From assembly GCA_047967505.1 (NCBI GenBank), contig CM106540.1: DNA of 64,000 bases, one strand, 5' to 3'. Below the pieces are notes generated by a model that saw nothing but the letters and a program-made list of their open reading frames with translations, ran no database searches and had not been told where the DNA came from. Below, piece after piece: positions 48,437-59,728 of the stretch; the first letter of the stretch is position 1; the number at the start of each line of letters is the position of its first letter. The stretch is from Dipteris shenzhenensis. Lineage: Eukaryota; Polypodiophyta; Polypodiopsida; Gleicheniales. Position numbers and translations under genes: made by a program.

Positions 48437-51400
48437 TTACTTTTTCGGCCCAATGCCAAGTCGATGAAGATGCCTCTCTAGCAAGTCTCTTCCAAGAGCC
48501 TTTGTGAAGATGTCCGCAGCATTCTTTGTAGTTGGACAGTACACCGAGTTGACCTCTCCATCCATGATGAGCTCGCATACAAAGTGATATTGAATCTCAA
48601 TGTGTTTTGTACGAGCGTGGAACACCGGGTTCTTTGCAATCGCCATGCAACTCTCATTGTCACATGATAACTGCATAGGCTTGTTTTGCACTGCACCCAT
48701 GTCCCCTAAAGTCCTCCTCAACCACACTGCCTTGCAAGAAGCAAAGCATGCAGATTTGTACTCAGCCTCAGTAGAAGAAAGAGCAACTGTGGGTTGCTTC
48801 TTGGTGACCCATGACACAACTCCAGATCCAAGTGAGAAACAGTATCCTATCACTGATCTCCTGCTGTCCACGTCTCCTGCCCAATCCGAGTTACAGAATT
48901 CGGTCAAGATGTTGCCCTTGGTATAGGTGATGCCATAATCAAGTGTGCCTTTGATGTATTTCAACACCCGCATCCTTGCCCTCCAATGGTTCTCCCGGGG
49001 CTTATTGGAAACTTGCTTAGTACACCAATCACAAAACTGATGTGTGGCCGTGTGTTGCATAAGTAGATCAAGCTGCCCACAAGCCTTCTGTACTTTGCTT
49101 CGTCCACCAGTGGTGATGAATCCTTGTTTGAGAGCTTCGCGTCAACCTCCAGTGGGGTACCAACTGTCTTGGACTCAGCCATGCCAAATGCCTTCAGTAT
49201 CTCTCTAGCATACTTCAGCTGTGAAATGAAGATCTGTTTCGACTCCTGCCAAACTTCAATCCCCAAATAGAAATGCATCAGCCCGAGGTCTGTCATTTTA
49301 AACTCTCTTCCTAGCAAATGCTTCGTCTGCAAGATCTTCTCTTCATGGTTCCCTGTTATGACAAGGTCGTCCACGTAAAGAACCATGATCATACACCTGC
49401 CTCCTTCTTTGAAGATATACAAATTTGCATCAGATGGGCTCCTCCTGAACCCGTTTTGCAGAAAGTAGGCATCAATTCGCTGGTACCACACTCATGGGGC
49501 TTGTTTCAGCCCGTAAAGTGCCTCCTTCAGTTTATAGACTTTACCTTCTGAACCGGGGATCTCAAAACCTGGTGGTTATTCCACGTATACCTCCTCCTTG
49601 AGATCTCCATTCAGAAAGGCAGATTTCACATCCATCTGAAACACGGGCCAACTTCCCTCGGCAGCTAAAGCCAAAACACTACGAATTGTGGTTAGTCGAG
49701 CTCTGGGAGCAAAAGTATCTTGATAATCAAAACCATGTACCTGTGCAAATCCTTTTGCCACGAGCCGAGCCTTGTACTTATCCAACGTGCCGTCAGATTT
49801 GTACTTGGTCTTGTACACCCACTTGGTTCCGATTACCTTGCGTTTTGGTGGTCGATCCAAAAGGTCCCAAGTGTTGTTCTTCATTATGGAGCCATACTCC
49901 GACTACATAGCCTCCATCCACCTATCATCGCCCTGTGCCTCTTCAAGACACTTGGGTTCATCAGCACAGATCACTTCTGTCATCAAAGCATAGTTGACCA
50001 AGTGTTCCTGTGCCCTTCTTTGCTCCTCTAATCTCTTGGACCGGTGGTGTTTTGATGGTTGTTCCTCAATGGCTGGAGGTTCTCTGCCGTCCAAAAGCTG
50101 CTTTACCCACTTCGGGAATGGCCATTGCCATTGTCGTTCTGCAAGCTCTTCTTCATCTTCTTTGTCTTGAATCCTCTCAAGCACCGTTAGGGGAGTTCGG
50201 TCTACTGTTGGTGGTGGTACTAGATGGATATCCTGGTCCTGGTTGTCTAGGAAGGAAGCATCCTCCTCCAATTGATGCGGCTGTTCTGAGAAGACCACAT
50301 CGTGACTTACAATTACCTTCTTGGTAGCAGGGTTATAGAGATGGTAACACTTTGCCTCTTCACTGTAGCCCAAGAAAATACTCTTCTGGCTCTTCGGTTC
50401 CCATTTGGTCCTGGTAGCATCAGGGACATGCACAAAACAGTCACATCCAAAAACTCTGAAATGTGCAGCTGAAGGTTTCTTACCAGAAAAGGCTTGCAGT
50501 GGAGTCATCCCGTTCACAGCCTTCATGTAGCTACGATTGAGAATGTAAACTACAGTGTTATATGCTTCAATCCAAAAAGTATTTGGCAAATATATCCCTT
50601 TCATCATACTCCGGCCCATTTCGCAGATGACGCACATCTTGCGTTCTGCTACTCCATTTTGCTATGATGTATGTGGCGGATATTTTTGCCTCTTGATCCT
50701 ATGACTTTTGCAGTAACTTTCGAATTCAGTCGATGTGAACTCTCCACCTCTTTCTGATCTCAGCTTCTTCACCTTCCTCCTCGATTCTTTCTTGATCATT
50801 ACATGCCATTCCTTGAACCTACTGAAAGCCTCATCTTTCGTCTTCAGGAAGTATATCCATATCCTTCTACTGTAGTCATCGATCAGCGTCATGAAGTAGT
50901 AGGAACCACCCAAAGCTTCTGTCTCCATCTTTCCTCAGAGGTCCGTGTGAACGAGCTCTAGAGATGCCTTTGCCCTGCTGGCCTCTTTAGGAAAGGGTTG
51001 CCGATGCTGTTTGCCCATCATGCAAGCTTCACATACATCGCGCAGATCTAAAATTTCTAGTAGGTCTGCAATCATTCCACTTTTATGCATCTCCTTCAAA
51101 GAACTAAGGTTTAGATGACCAAACCTCTCATGCCACAGCTTAGTGTTCTTCACATCCACTCGAGCGCTGAAAGCTGAGAGTTCATAAATGTTGTTGCGCC
51201 GTGTACCTTTACCAACGACCTTTCCTTGAAGATCTAGGATCTATGCACCATTCTTATCGAATTGAACTTTGAGGTCCCGATCTAGGATCACATAAACGGA
51301 CAACAAGTTCCTCTTGATATCTGGCACATAAAGAACATCGGACAACTATTTTACAACTCCATCTGACTTGAGAGCAATCGTACCTTTTCCTTTTGCTGGA

Positions 51401-52423
51401 CATTTTGCATCATTGCCGACTGCTACTAGGATGTCATTCCCTACCGGCTGTAGAGAGGTATATTAATCCTTCCGACTGGTCATGTGGCACGATGCACCAC
51501 TGTCAATGATCCACGGTTCATCCGCAGGTACATGAATTGCCTCTGTGCAAATCTCCTCAATTGCGATGAACAGCTCTACTGGTACCACCTGCGTGCTGTT
51601 GCTGGACTCTTTCTTCACTCCGTTCTTCTCATCTGCAATCTTCTTGTAGCACTCATTCTGCTTGTGCCCTACCTTGTTGCAATAGAAGCACTTGATCTTC
51701 TTCTTTCTCTTTTTATCATTAGAAGAAGATGGGTTACTAGAGTCCTTACCCTTACCTTTCTTTGATTCGGTCCAGAAAGCCGAATCTTCTCCAGTCCTCG
51801 TCATTTGACGCGTCTCCTCCTCCAAAAGCATCGTGCTGAAATCCTCAAAGTTGAGGGGCGAATTTCTGTTCTGTGTATTTAGCGTCGTAACAAGACCGTC
51901 GTACTTTGGTGGGAGAATCCGTATGCACCTTCATGCTAGATTCTTGCTGGTGATGGTGATGCCAATCGCAGTCATCTGATCGCGCAGATTCTTCACCCTA
52001 GTGATGAACTTCTCTGTCACTTTAGACTTCGACAACTTCTCGTTTGTGAGTTGAGTCTCCAAATTGTGAATCTGCGTCTGATTCATGGTCTCGTACTAAT
52101 TTTTCAAGACCGTCCATGCCTCCTCCACTGTGGTGACGTGTTGAATTAATGCCATGACGGAATCACTAACACTACAGACAATAGAACACAACGCATCTGC
52201 ATTTCTTCTTGTCCACGTGAGAATCTCATCCGCAATTGGTACTATCTGTTGTCCTGCATTGGCTGGATCCGGTCTCACAACCGGCCACCCCAGTAGCAGT
52301 GTCCCAAAGCTCGTATGCACTTAGGATGGTCTTCATCTTGAACTTCCAGAGTGGATAGTTAGAGCCGTCTAACTTTTCGCTTTCACCAAACGGTGGGATT
52401 CGCTGTCTTGTAGGCTGGGCCAT
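48437..52423 (-). pseudogene. Copia B gag-pol polyprotein, killed by stops
   Basis: Minus-strand order: gag start MAQPTRQRIPPFGESEKLDG at 52423 with SNYPLWKFKM; knuckle CFYCNKVGHKQNEC at ~51690; protease WIIDSGASCHMTS with intact DSG at ~51500; HERFGHLNLSSLK and CEACMMGKQHRQPF; integrase FMTLIDDYSRRIWIYFLK, SERGGEF, QNGVAERK; RT MDVKSAFLNGDLKEEVYVE, VLYVDDLVITG, LGLMHFYLGIE; RNase H FCNSDWAGDVDSRRS, ALSSTEAEYKSAC, to ADIFTKALG. Ten in-frame stops were located plus frameshifts near 52250 and 49030. All domains of an autonomous element are recognisable. Confidence 0.93.
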
Positions 52424-52493
52424 CTCTCACAATCTGCTCGCAACCAGAAACACACTACCAAATCTTCTTGCTAGAGTCCAGGCTCTGATACCA

Positions 52494-53225
52494 TGTAAGA
52501 AAATAATACAACGTCTATGCTCAACAGATAACAAGATCTCATATGCAAGAGAGAAAACAAGATAGTATGGAGAATCAAAAATTTGATTACTGTAGAACTG
52601 ATATAATAAATGGCGCTGCCTCCCAACAGTGCGCTCCTGTGAAAGAAGCTTCAATGGTGTGCTGGAAACGGTAGAAGACGAAGGCTGAATGCTAAGGAAT
52701 CAGGGTTGCTGTAGCCAGTGATAAAATGGGCTTCACAGGCTTACTCTTATATAGCCACCAGTCGTAGTCGGTTAGGCTCAATTCGGTGACCAACCCAGTC
52801 CACCCAAAATGGTTGATTGGGGGTCGGTCCCGAAATAGGCCCCCGACCATACGATCGAACCGGTGTGCAAAATAGAGCAACTAAACTACAGTCCGTATTC
52901 GGCTCGCAGCTATCTGGGATCATTTGAGGCTCTAAATGGGCCTCGCAACTTGAGAGTGGGCTGCCCTGGGAAATGCTCCGTCTACCCTCAGTGCAGTCAG
53001 TCAAGGGATGCCTTCCCACACTTGCATGTAGCCTAGTTGGCGGTGTGCCAACTCTATCTGAAGCCGTCCAGCCATCAAGCCACACATGGCCCCCATTTGG
53101 TGTCCAAACCAAGACCTACCGGATAACCGAGCTACTCAAATGCCTTCTCCTCATATGGGGGGCTTACAAGTAGAGTTAGCTAGTTCTTGCGTAGTTACAT
53201 GAGAGTGGAGCATTGATATCTAACA
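52494..53225 (-). repeat. 5' LTR of copia B
   Basis: TGTAAG...CTAACA, adjoining the primer site at 52482-52493. Confidence 0.93.
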
Positions 53226-53230
53226 AAAAC

Positions 53231-53880
53231 ATGTACATGAAGATTACATATACTACACCCATTGAAGACTTGAAAATAGTAGCATGGGATAATATTTTTA
53301 TGTCTATATTGGGGAAAGTTTTTCCCAATGACCTACAATTCCATACGTTTTTCACTCATGGTGTTGCAATTCATAAACGTTGTATTGATATGTTGGTTAA
53401 TAAGTTGGAGACAGACACAACTTGTTGCTTGAGCAACGACTTGGTTTGCAACACAACCTCTTGCTAGAATCAAGAGTTTTGTTGATATAAGCAACAACTT
53501 TAATTTCACCCCAAGGTATTCCTTGAGTAATAAGTTGAGTGAAACACAACATGGTTGAGGTGCAACACATCTTGTTGCTAGAATCAATATATTTTACTCA
53601 TGTAAGCATAAGTTGATCTCCATTCAAGGCACTTCTTGCTCGAATCAAGTGATCTTGGTGATCTAAGCAACAAGTAATGTTTCACTCCAAGGTGTATCAA
53701 TTGTCACAATATAACCTAATGCTTGAATGAAATAAATTTCTTGATTTGAGCAACAGGTTGGAAAAAGACCCAACCTATTACTCAAGCAATAGGGAAAATA
53801 CCCAACTATTCCTTAAGCATTAGGGGAAAAACGAGGAAAAGACCCAATAGGTGCAACAAAACCTATTGCTCTACCTAAGA
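53231..53880. repeat. Degenerate ttgctngaatcaa / gcaacaa repeats
   Basis: ttgctagaatcaag at 53461, ttgctagaatcaat at 53575 and ttgctcgaatcaag at 53636, each followed within ~40 bases by aagcaacaa or aagcataag and then a ccaaggta/ccaaggtg-type block. Irregular spacing; a decayed minisatellite. Confidence 0.5.
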
Positions 53881-53904
53881 CAATTTGAAAATTATTGCTA
53901 GTGT

Positions 53905-54905
53905 TTTAGATTTTAGGATTTAGGCTCTATAGTCTAGGGTCTAGTGTTTAGGATTTAAGATCTACGGTATTGGATTTAGGGCATAGGCTTCTAATTTAAG
54001 GCACTAGGGTTAAAAATATAAGGTTAGGGTCTACAATTTAGGGTTTACGGTTTAGGGTCTAGGTTCTAGGGTCCAAGGTCTAGGTTCTAGGGTCCAGGGT
54101 TTAGGTTCCAGGGTCTAGGGTCTAGGGTATAGATCTATGAGGAGCTAGGGTTTAGGATTTAGGATTTAAGGTAAAGAGTTTAAGATATAGGGCCTTGGGT
54201 TTAGGGCTTAAGGTTTAGCGTATGGGTTTAGGCTCTATGGTATATGGTTTAGGGTTTAAGATTCAAGGTTTAGTGTATAGGGTTTAAGATTCTAGGTTCA
54301 GTGTATAGGCTTTAGATTCTAGGGTATAGGGCCTAGGATATATGTTTTAAAATGTAGGTAAAGGATTTAGGGTTTCAAAATTTAGGGTCTAGGGTCTAGG
54401 ATTTAGTATATGATTAAAGGAATACGATTTTGGATTTAGGTTTTGGATTTACGATTTATGGTTTAGGGTCTAGGGTATAGGGCTTAGAATTTAGGATTAA
54501 GGGTACAAGGATATAGGTTATGGGTTATAGGTTTTAAGAGATATGGTTGAGGGTTTAGGGTTAAGAGTATAGGGTATAGAGTTTAGGGTTTATGGTTTGG
54601 GGTTTAGGGTATAGGGCATATGTATAGGATTTAGGATTTATGGTATAGGATTTAGGATTAAAGGTTTAGGGTCTAGGGCCTTGGGTCTAGGCTTTAGGGT
54701 CTAAGGTTTAGGGACTATGGTCTAGGGTTTATGGTATAGGGTTTAAGGTTTAGGGTCTAGCATTTAGGATTTAGGATTCATGATATAGGGGTTAGGGTTT
54801 AGGATTTAGTGTATAGAGTTTAGGGTTTAGGGTATAGGTTTAAGATTTAAGATCTATGTTGAGGATCTAAGATTTTGGATTTAGAATTTGGGATTTAGGA
54901 TCTAC
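53905..54905. repeat. ~1-kb degenerate plant telomere-like array (TTTAGGG variants)
   Basis: Continuous runs of TTTAGGG, TCTAGGG, TATAGGG, TTTAGGA and TTTAAGG, often in 7-base register (for example ggtctagggtctagggtata near 54115). G-rich strand is plus. It ends sharply at the copia fragment beginning about 54909. Confidence 0.85.
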
Positions 54906-54908
54906 CAT

Positions 54909-55640
54909 CTAGAGTGTAGAGATTATGGTCCATGGGCTTCCTAATATACATTGCCCATAAATGTTTCTATATGGCCCAATCTTTGGCCACTTTTGGTTAT
55001 GAATATCTATATTTTTTGGCTTCCATACAACCCCAAAAAACTTCATGACTATGTACGAATGGGAGAAGAACATACACCATTCTGAATCTTTGCATGGTTT
55101 CCAAGCATGAATATTTAGCATGATCGAATCTCTCATGCCACAAGCTTAAAGCATATTCATTGTCTTGTACCATCAAAGCACTAATCATATAAAGACCCTT
55201 ATCCTCTACTGCTTTACATTTTATGCCCATGTGGCTTTGTACATGACGAGGACATTGTCTTTGTCATAGTCAACACTTATTGAATTTCTTACAAGCTAGC
55301 TTATGAAGAGCAAACTCTTGCATAGATCTAAGTACTTTCTCTTCTTTGATGGTAGCACTATCCAACTTCGTTGATGGGACAACTTTGGCTATCGCCCACC
55401 ATGATACTGCATTTGGAGCCAACTTTAGTGATTCACTCTCAAGTCTTTGAATGTAGTACTTTCTCCTCTTTGATGGTAGCACTATCCAACTTCGTTGATG
55501 GGACAACTTTGGCTATCGCCCACCATGATACTGCATTTGGAGCCAACTTTAGTGATTGGCTAGAGCCACTCTCAAGTCTTTGAATGTGGCTAGAAGTACC
55601 ACTATCTAGGTACCAATCTTCACCCACCAAAGTTATCACA
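54909..55640 (-). pseudogene. Copia fragment C: protease and GAG-pre-integrase region
   Basis: Minus strand from 55639 reads WYLDSGTSSHIQRLES (intact D-S-G), then SLKLAPNAVSWWAIAKVV, and later YALSLWHERFDHAKYSC with LETMQ, the pre-integrase HERF-GH block (here HERFDH). Within it a 124-bp tandem duplication (55331-55454 and 55455-55578) repeats KLAPNAVSWWAIAKVVPSTK and the following codons. No integrase core or RT follows. Confidence 0.75.
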
Positions 55641-57599
55641 AAGTGTAGAACATATTTTTTTCACACAAGAAACAAGAAACTTGATGATGTTTGTCATTCA
55701 TGCCTTTGGTGTCTCGTTCTCTCAAGTTGTTACATTATAGACCCACGCTCTTACTTTGGCAATTTTGTGATGGGACTTGCTAGACAGTTTCATTAGCTAG
55801 CAATGGGGGTAGCTAGTGGTAATAGCTTGGAATAGAATCATGTTTTTTTCCCCTTTTTGTCTTATTATCTCTCTAGTTATCCTAGGCATGATCAAAGTAG
55901 GTAATCCAAAAAACCAATTATTGCAACTACCAAGCTACCCCTATTTATAGTCATGGTGGGAAGGGTAGCTTGCAGTTTAAATAAAGGAAAGCAAATTTGT
56001 AGATTCAATAATGGATTTTTATAGGTGGATAATTATTTCCATGTTTTTTTGTTTTGTGGTTACAATTAAAAATTGGGCTTTGGATTTGGAATCTACATAA
56101 AAGCTATCTTTGTGAGGTAGTCAATAGTGCACACAAGTGAAGCATAGTTTGGCCAGTTCTAGAGGTAGCTCCCCATGACAAAGGTTGCAAAGATAGAGAA
56201 ACTATTGACATAGCTAAGGATCAATGCAAGAGATTGCAGATGACATAAAAGAATTTTAAAAAAATGTCAAGAGAATTAGAGATGAATAGAGGGTGTGATA
56301 TTATCTCTAGTTGTAGGATCCTTGATCTTGACTAGGCGTTTAGAGTCCCACTGTGTAGATTCATACCCACTATGAAGGTGAGGGGGCTTAGGTCTGATAT
56401 CTTACCTCTCAAAAGAGAATTACAATTTGAGTTTTGTCCCTAGAAAGGGTATGCTTATCGTACTTCTTTATTTGACTGATAGTTTTGGGTCCCATGAAAT
56501 GATGTCATCAAGTGGAGACATGATAGAGAAAAAGAATGACACGTTTGAAGCTTAGTTAGGAGAGGAAACTACAATGAGATTTTTTGGTGGGAAGGAAATC
56601 ATAAGAAATATATGCAATTGGTGAAGGAGTATTCAAAAGTATATGACATGTATCTTGCAATTGTGTGCACTTTAATTGATCCTCGACATCCTAGTGAGAT
56701 AGATTTGGTGGCAAATTTACACAGAATTGTGTGCACTTTTATTCATCCTCAACATCCTAATGAGATAGCTTTGGTGGCACGTCTACACATAATAGGAGCA
56801 TTGTGATAGCTTTGGTGGTGTTGGGTAGTCTCCTTGGATTTCTATATGGAGGGCGTATTGATAGTGGGCCAGAAAATTTGTACGATAAGTGAGCATGCCA
56901 TCATCTAAACAAACCTTGAAGTTTACATTTTGAATACAATAATATTGTGTGCTTGCAAAGAGAGGACTTCACTTTCTTACTCACCATTGCTGAGGCCATA
57001 CTAGCTCTCCACCCCTCCATAGTACACTTGTGCCTTACAATTTTATGTAGGCTTATACTTTTGTATAGCAAAGAGAAAGGCGCACACTTTTGTGTAAGGG
57101 TCAAAACTTTAGAACATCTCTCAATGGAAAGAAGCTCTCACTCTTGGGGATTCGGTGCTCATTTCTCTTTGGTGCCCATGTGCTTGATCTCCTTGCATCC
57201 ATGCTCCCTCAACATTATCAATGTGTCATATCATGCTATGAAGGTAAATTGTCATTGTGCTAATGCATTTTTAGACACTATGGGTGTTTGCTTACTGTAG
57301 TAAGGTTGAGCTTGTGTTTAGGCCATGAGTTGTTGAATCTTTTTTTTGCTTTATAGATGACTTCAAGTCTATTTCCTTATTGAGTTGATGGGTGCCGAGT
57401 TGTTGAAGCTATCTGGTGGTTGTGTAGGTGTTTATAGGAGACTACTCAACTATCATTTTACTTGAGTTTCCCATCTTTTCCTGCTTGGAATATAGTGAGT
57501 CAAGGTTAATTATGTCAGAGCTTATAGTATCTTGTCCATGAACTTTTTTGAGTTGCTTGCTCCAAACTCTTTGAAGTAGGAGAAGGATAAGGTATCAAC
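55641..57599. other. AT-rich intergenic with a 66-bp tandem duplication
   Basis: The only structure seen is a doublet at 56659-56724 and 56725-56790 (aattgtgtgcactttnattn...ctacaca), which keeps an open frame coding I-V-C-T-x-I-x-P-x-H-P-x-E-I-x-L-V-A twice. No gene is claimed. Confidence 0.5.
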
Positions 57600-57918
57600 T
57601 GTTAGAAAACACAAAAAATGAATCCTACAAAGAATAAAGTCTCATAAAAGGAACTTTAAACAATATTTCACTCAAGAGAGCACAACTAAAGCACAAGGAA
57701 TGGATTCTTCAACTTTGTAAAAAGTCAGATAGTAGATGGAGCCCTAAAAGGTGAGCTAAAGAAAGATGAAGATGTTATGGATGGTGTATATAACATAGGG
57801 TCAAACCCTTACCCTAGCCTTGAGGGGTTCATGTATATATTCACATTTATGTTCAATACAACATAGTGTATAGTTTGCTATCACATGCACTCCACTCTCT
57901 CGCTCGACCCTCCAAACA
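57600..57918 (+). repeat. LTR of a plus-strand copia-like element
   Basis: TGTTAGAAAACAC...CCTCCAAACA, 319 bp, with tgtatataacata as a possible TATA box and a primer site right after it. No partner LTR in the window. Confidence 0.7.
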
Positions 57919-57931
57919 TGGTATCAAAGCC
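57919..57931 (+). other. tRNA-Met type primer binding site
   Basis: TGGTATCAAAGCC immediately after the LTR terminal CA. Confidence 0.75.
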
Positions 57932-59330
57932 ACTCATGATTTATGCATTGTGAGAGGATGAAAGCCCTTGCTTCATCAAGTTGTAAGCCCTTCTAGATAT
58001 GCTACAAAGGGCATATGATGACCAACACAAACACGCATCAGCAATAGGCCAAGCATTGGCATACATTAAGGCCAATATCATGACAAGATCAAACAAACAT
58101 AGAAGGATGAGAACAATGAGGATTTATCCATGGAGTTTGTCGCCTTATCTTAGTTTTAGACTTTGTAGTTGCTTGTGAGCTTGATTTTGGTATTTGTATT
58201 TGCAAAGCGGTGGGACATAAAGGATTGTTATGGTTCTTTTAAGGATGTTGATGGTTCTAGGTTTGCATACATGGATGTTATAAACACATACATTTGGGAT
58301 GTACTTTTACTTTTACTTGTAGTTATTATTGAAAGTGTTGGTGAATTTAGGGTGTCCTAGATAAAAATTAATTACTTGATGAATGGATTTCAATTATTTG
58401 TATTGATCTTGCATTATTAAAAATTAATTACTTCATGAATGTATTTAAATTATTTGTATTGAGCTTCCATTATTAATGATGGCAAAAACTTTGTGAATTG
58501 TGTCTATGCAACCAACTCTAGATGAGCTCACATAGCTAACCACTCATGGTGATGAGCTATAATAAAATAGGGCAAAAATAAATGATTAGATAGTCATGGT
58601 GATGAGTTATAATAAAATAGGACAAAATTAAATGATTAGATAATCAAGGGTTTCCAACAATTTAAATATCCAATCAACACAATACAAAGGTCTTCATCTA
58701 TTGTGCAATCTACTAAGAGGTATTTGTATGGATTATCTATCTCTTTCTATGTCCCTAGCAAAATTTGTAATGACCTAGCTCAATGTTATGAAAGCATCAA
58801 GTAATTTGTAGCTTGCTAGCAAAACATTGGGAATGATGCCACCTTGGAGGAGCCACACAAGTAATATAGTAAGCATGCTAGCTGGACCACATCAAAAGAA
58901 TCATAGATTAATACCTCCATCAAGAGCTATCATTGATACTACATTCTAAATTTATACATAGTGGTTTTTATAACCCTCAAACGAGTATACAAAATTCACT
59001 AGTTGATGGAGCCAATCGATTTATGCGATGAATTCTGATACAGAATGACTAGAGTGAGTGCTCAAAGGAATATTATTGGATTGACAAAACCCACAATAAG
59101 CACATGTTAGATTTTTTCCTCATAAACAATATGATGGTCTTTAGTAATCATTCACAGGTTTTTAGATACACCCAACCTAGACTTTCGCTTAAGGTTAGGG
59201 GGGTTTCACACCCCAAATATGCTTGTCTGCCTCCAATTCCAACAGAATGTTGCATCCGTCCGTGCCACTTTTCACAAGAGAGCAGACTTGTTCTCTTCAA
59301 ATAGTTAATGCTCCAAATGTAATACACAAA
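57932..59330. other. Region after the LTR, tandem duplications, no gag
   Basis: Two doublets: attaattacttnatgaatgn-type at 58367-58485 (~60-bp unit) and catggtgatgagntataataaaat at 58547-58650 (~61-bp unit). No gag or pol motif follows the primer site, so the element is a remnant. Confidence 0.5.
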
Positions 59331-59520
59331 AAAGGCATAGCTTGTTGGTAAAGCTCACAACCTTAGTGAGGTAGGTACTAGGTTTTAATCTTGGTGCGGG
59401 GTCTGATTGGTCCACTTTGTCGGTGGTGAATTAAGCCAAGCCCGCTTTAGAGGTTTGACATGGTGGCGGACAAGTCTGAAGTGACTTATCGACGGACGCG
59501 CCCGTCCGCCATTTTGTTAG
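59331..59520 (+). mobile_element. tRNA-derived SINE (candidate)
   Basis: tagcttgttggtaaagc fits a tRNA A box (TAGC..AGT/TTGG) and, ~35 bases later, ggttttaatcttg fits a decayed B box (GGTTCGAATCC). The body that follows is GC-richer than its surroundings and ends in ttgttagattaagattg-type sequence. It cannot be a working tRNA because the stems do not pair and the B box is degenerate. It lies about 210 bases before the SPT2-like start codon, in sense orientation. Confidence 0.55.
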
Positions 59521-59728
59521 ATTAAGATTGTTTTGCACCTTTCTTAGATTAAGATTGTTTTGTTGCTTCTTCGTTTTGTTGCTTTTTTAGGCGCCGTGCT
59601 TCAAAAGCTTTTTGAGCCCATGCTGTTCGATCGTTAACAAGCTTGTACATTTTCTTTTCAGCTCACTGTATAAGCGCCTTACCATCTCGGCCTACACAAC
59701 AGTTTTCACACATTTCCAGTTTCACATC

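Larger units (their letters stand above)
47678..53225 (-). mobile_element. Full-length Ty1/copia element B
   Basis: LTRs at 47678-48406 (729 bp) and 52494-53225 (732 bp), both ending GATATCTAACA; the right copy starts TGTAAGAAAAT, the left copy has decayed to TATAAG. The target-site duplication AAAAC is perfect (47673-47677 and 53226-53230). The complement of the tRNA-Met primer site, gctctgatacca, is at 52482-52493 against the right LTR; the polypurine tract (minus ATTGAGGGGGGG) is at 48407-48418 against the left LTR. Total 5548 bp. The LTRs differ at roughly 7-8 percent of positions in a hand-compared 105-base stretch, mostly transitions, so the insertion is not recent. Confidence 0.95.

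Noticed and set aside
59331-59405. Functional tRNA gene
   Set aside because: A box is present but B box is degenerate and acceptor and T stems do not pair; better explained as a SINE head.
59612-59728. N-terminal extension of the SPT2-like protein
   Set aside because: The upstream in-frame start would be TTG; ATG 59729 begins the conserved N terminus.
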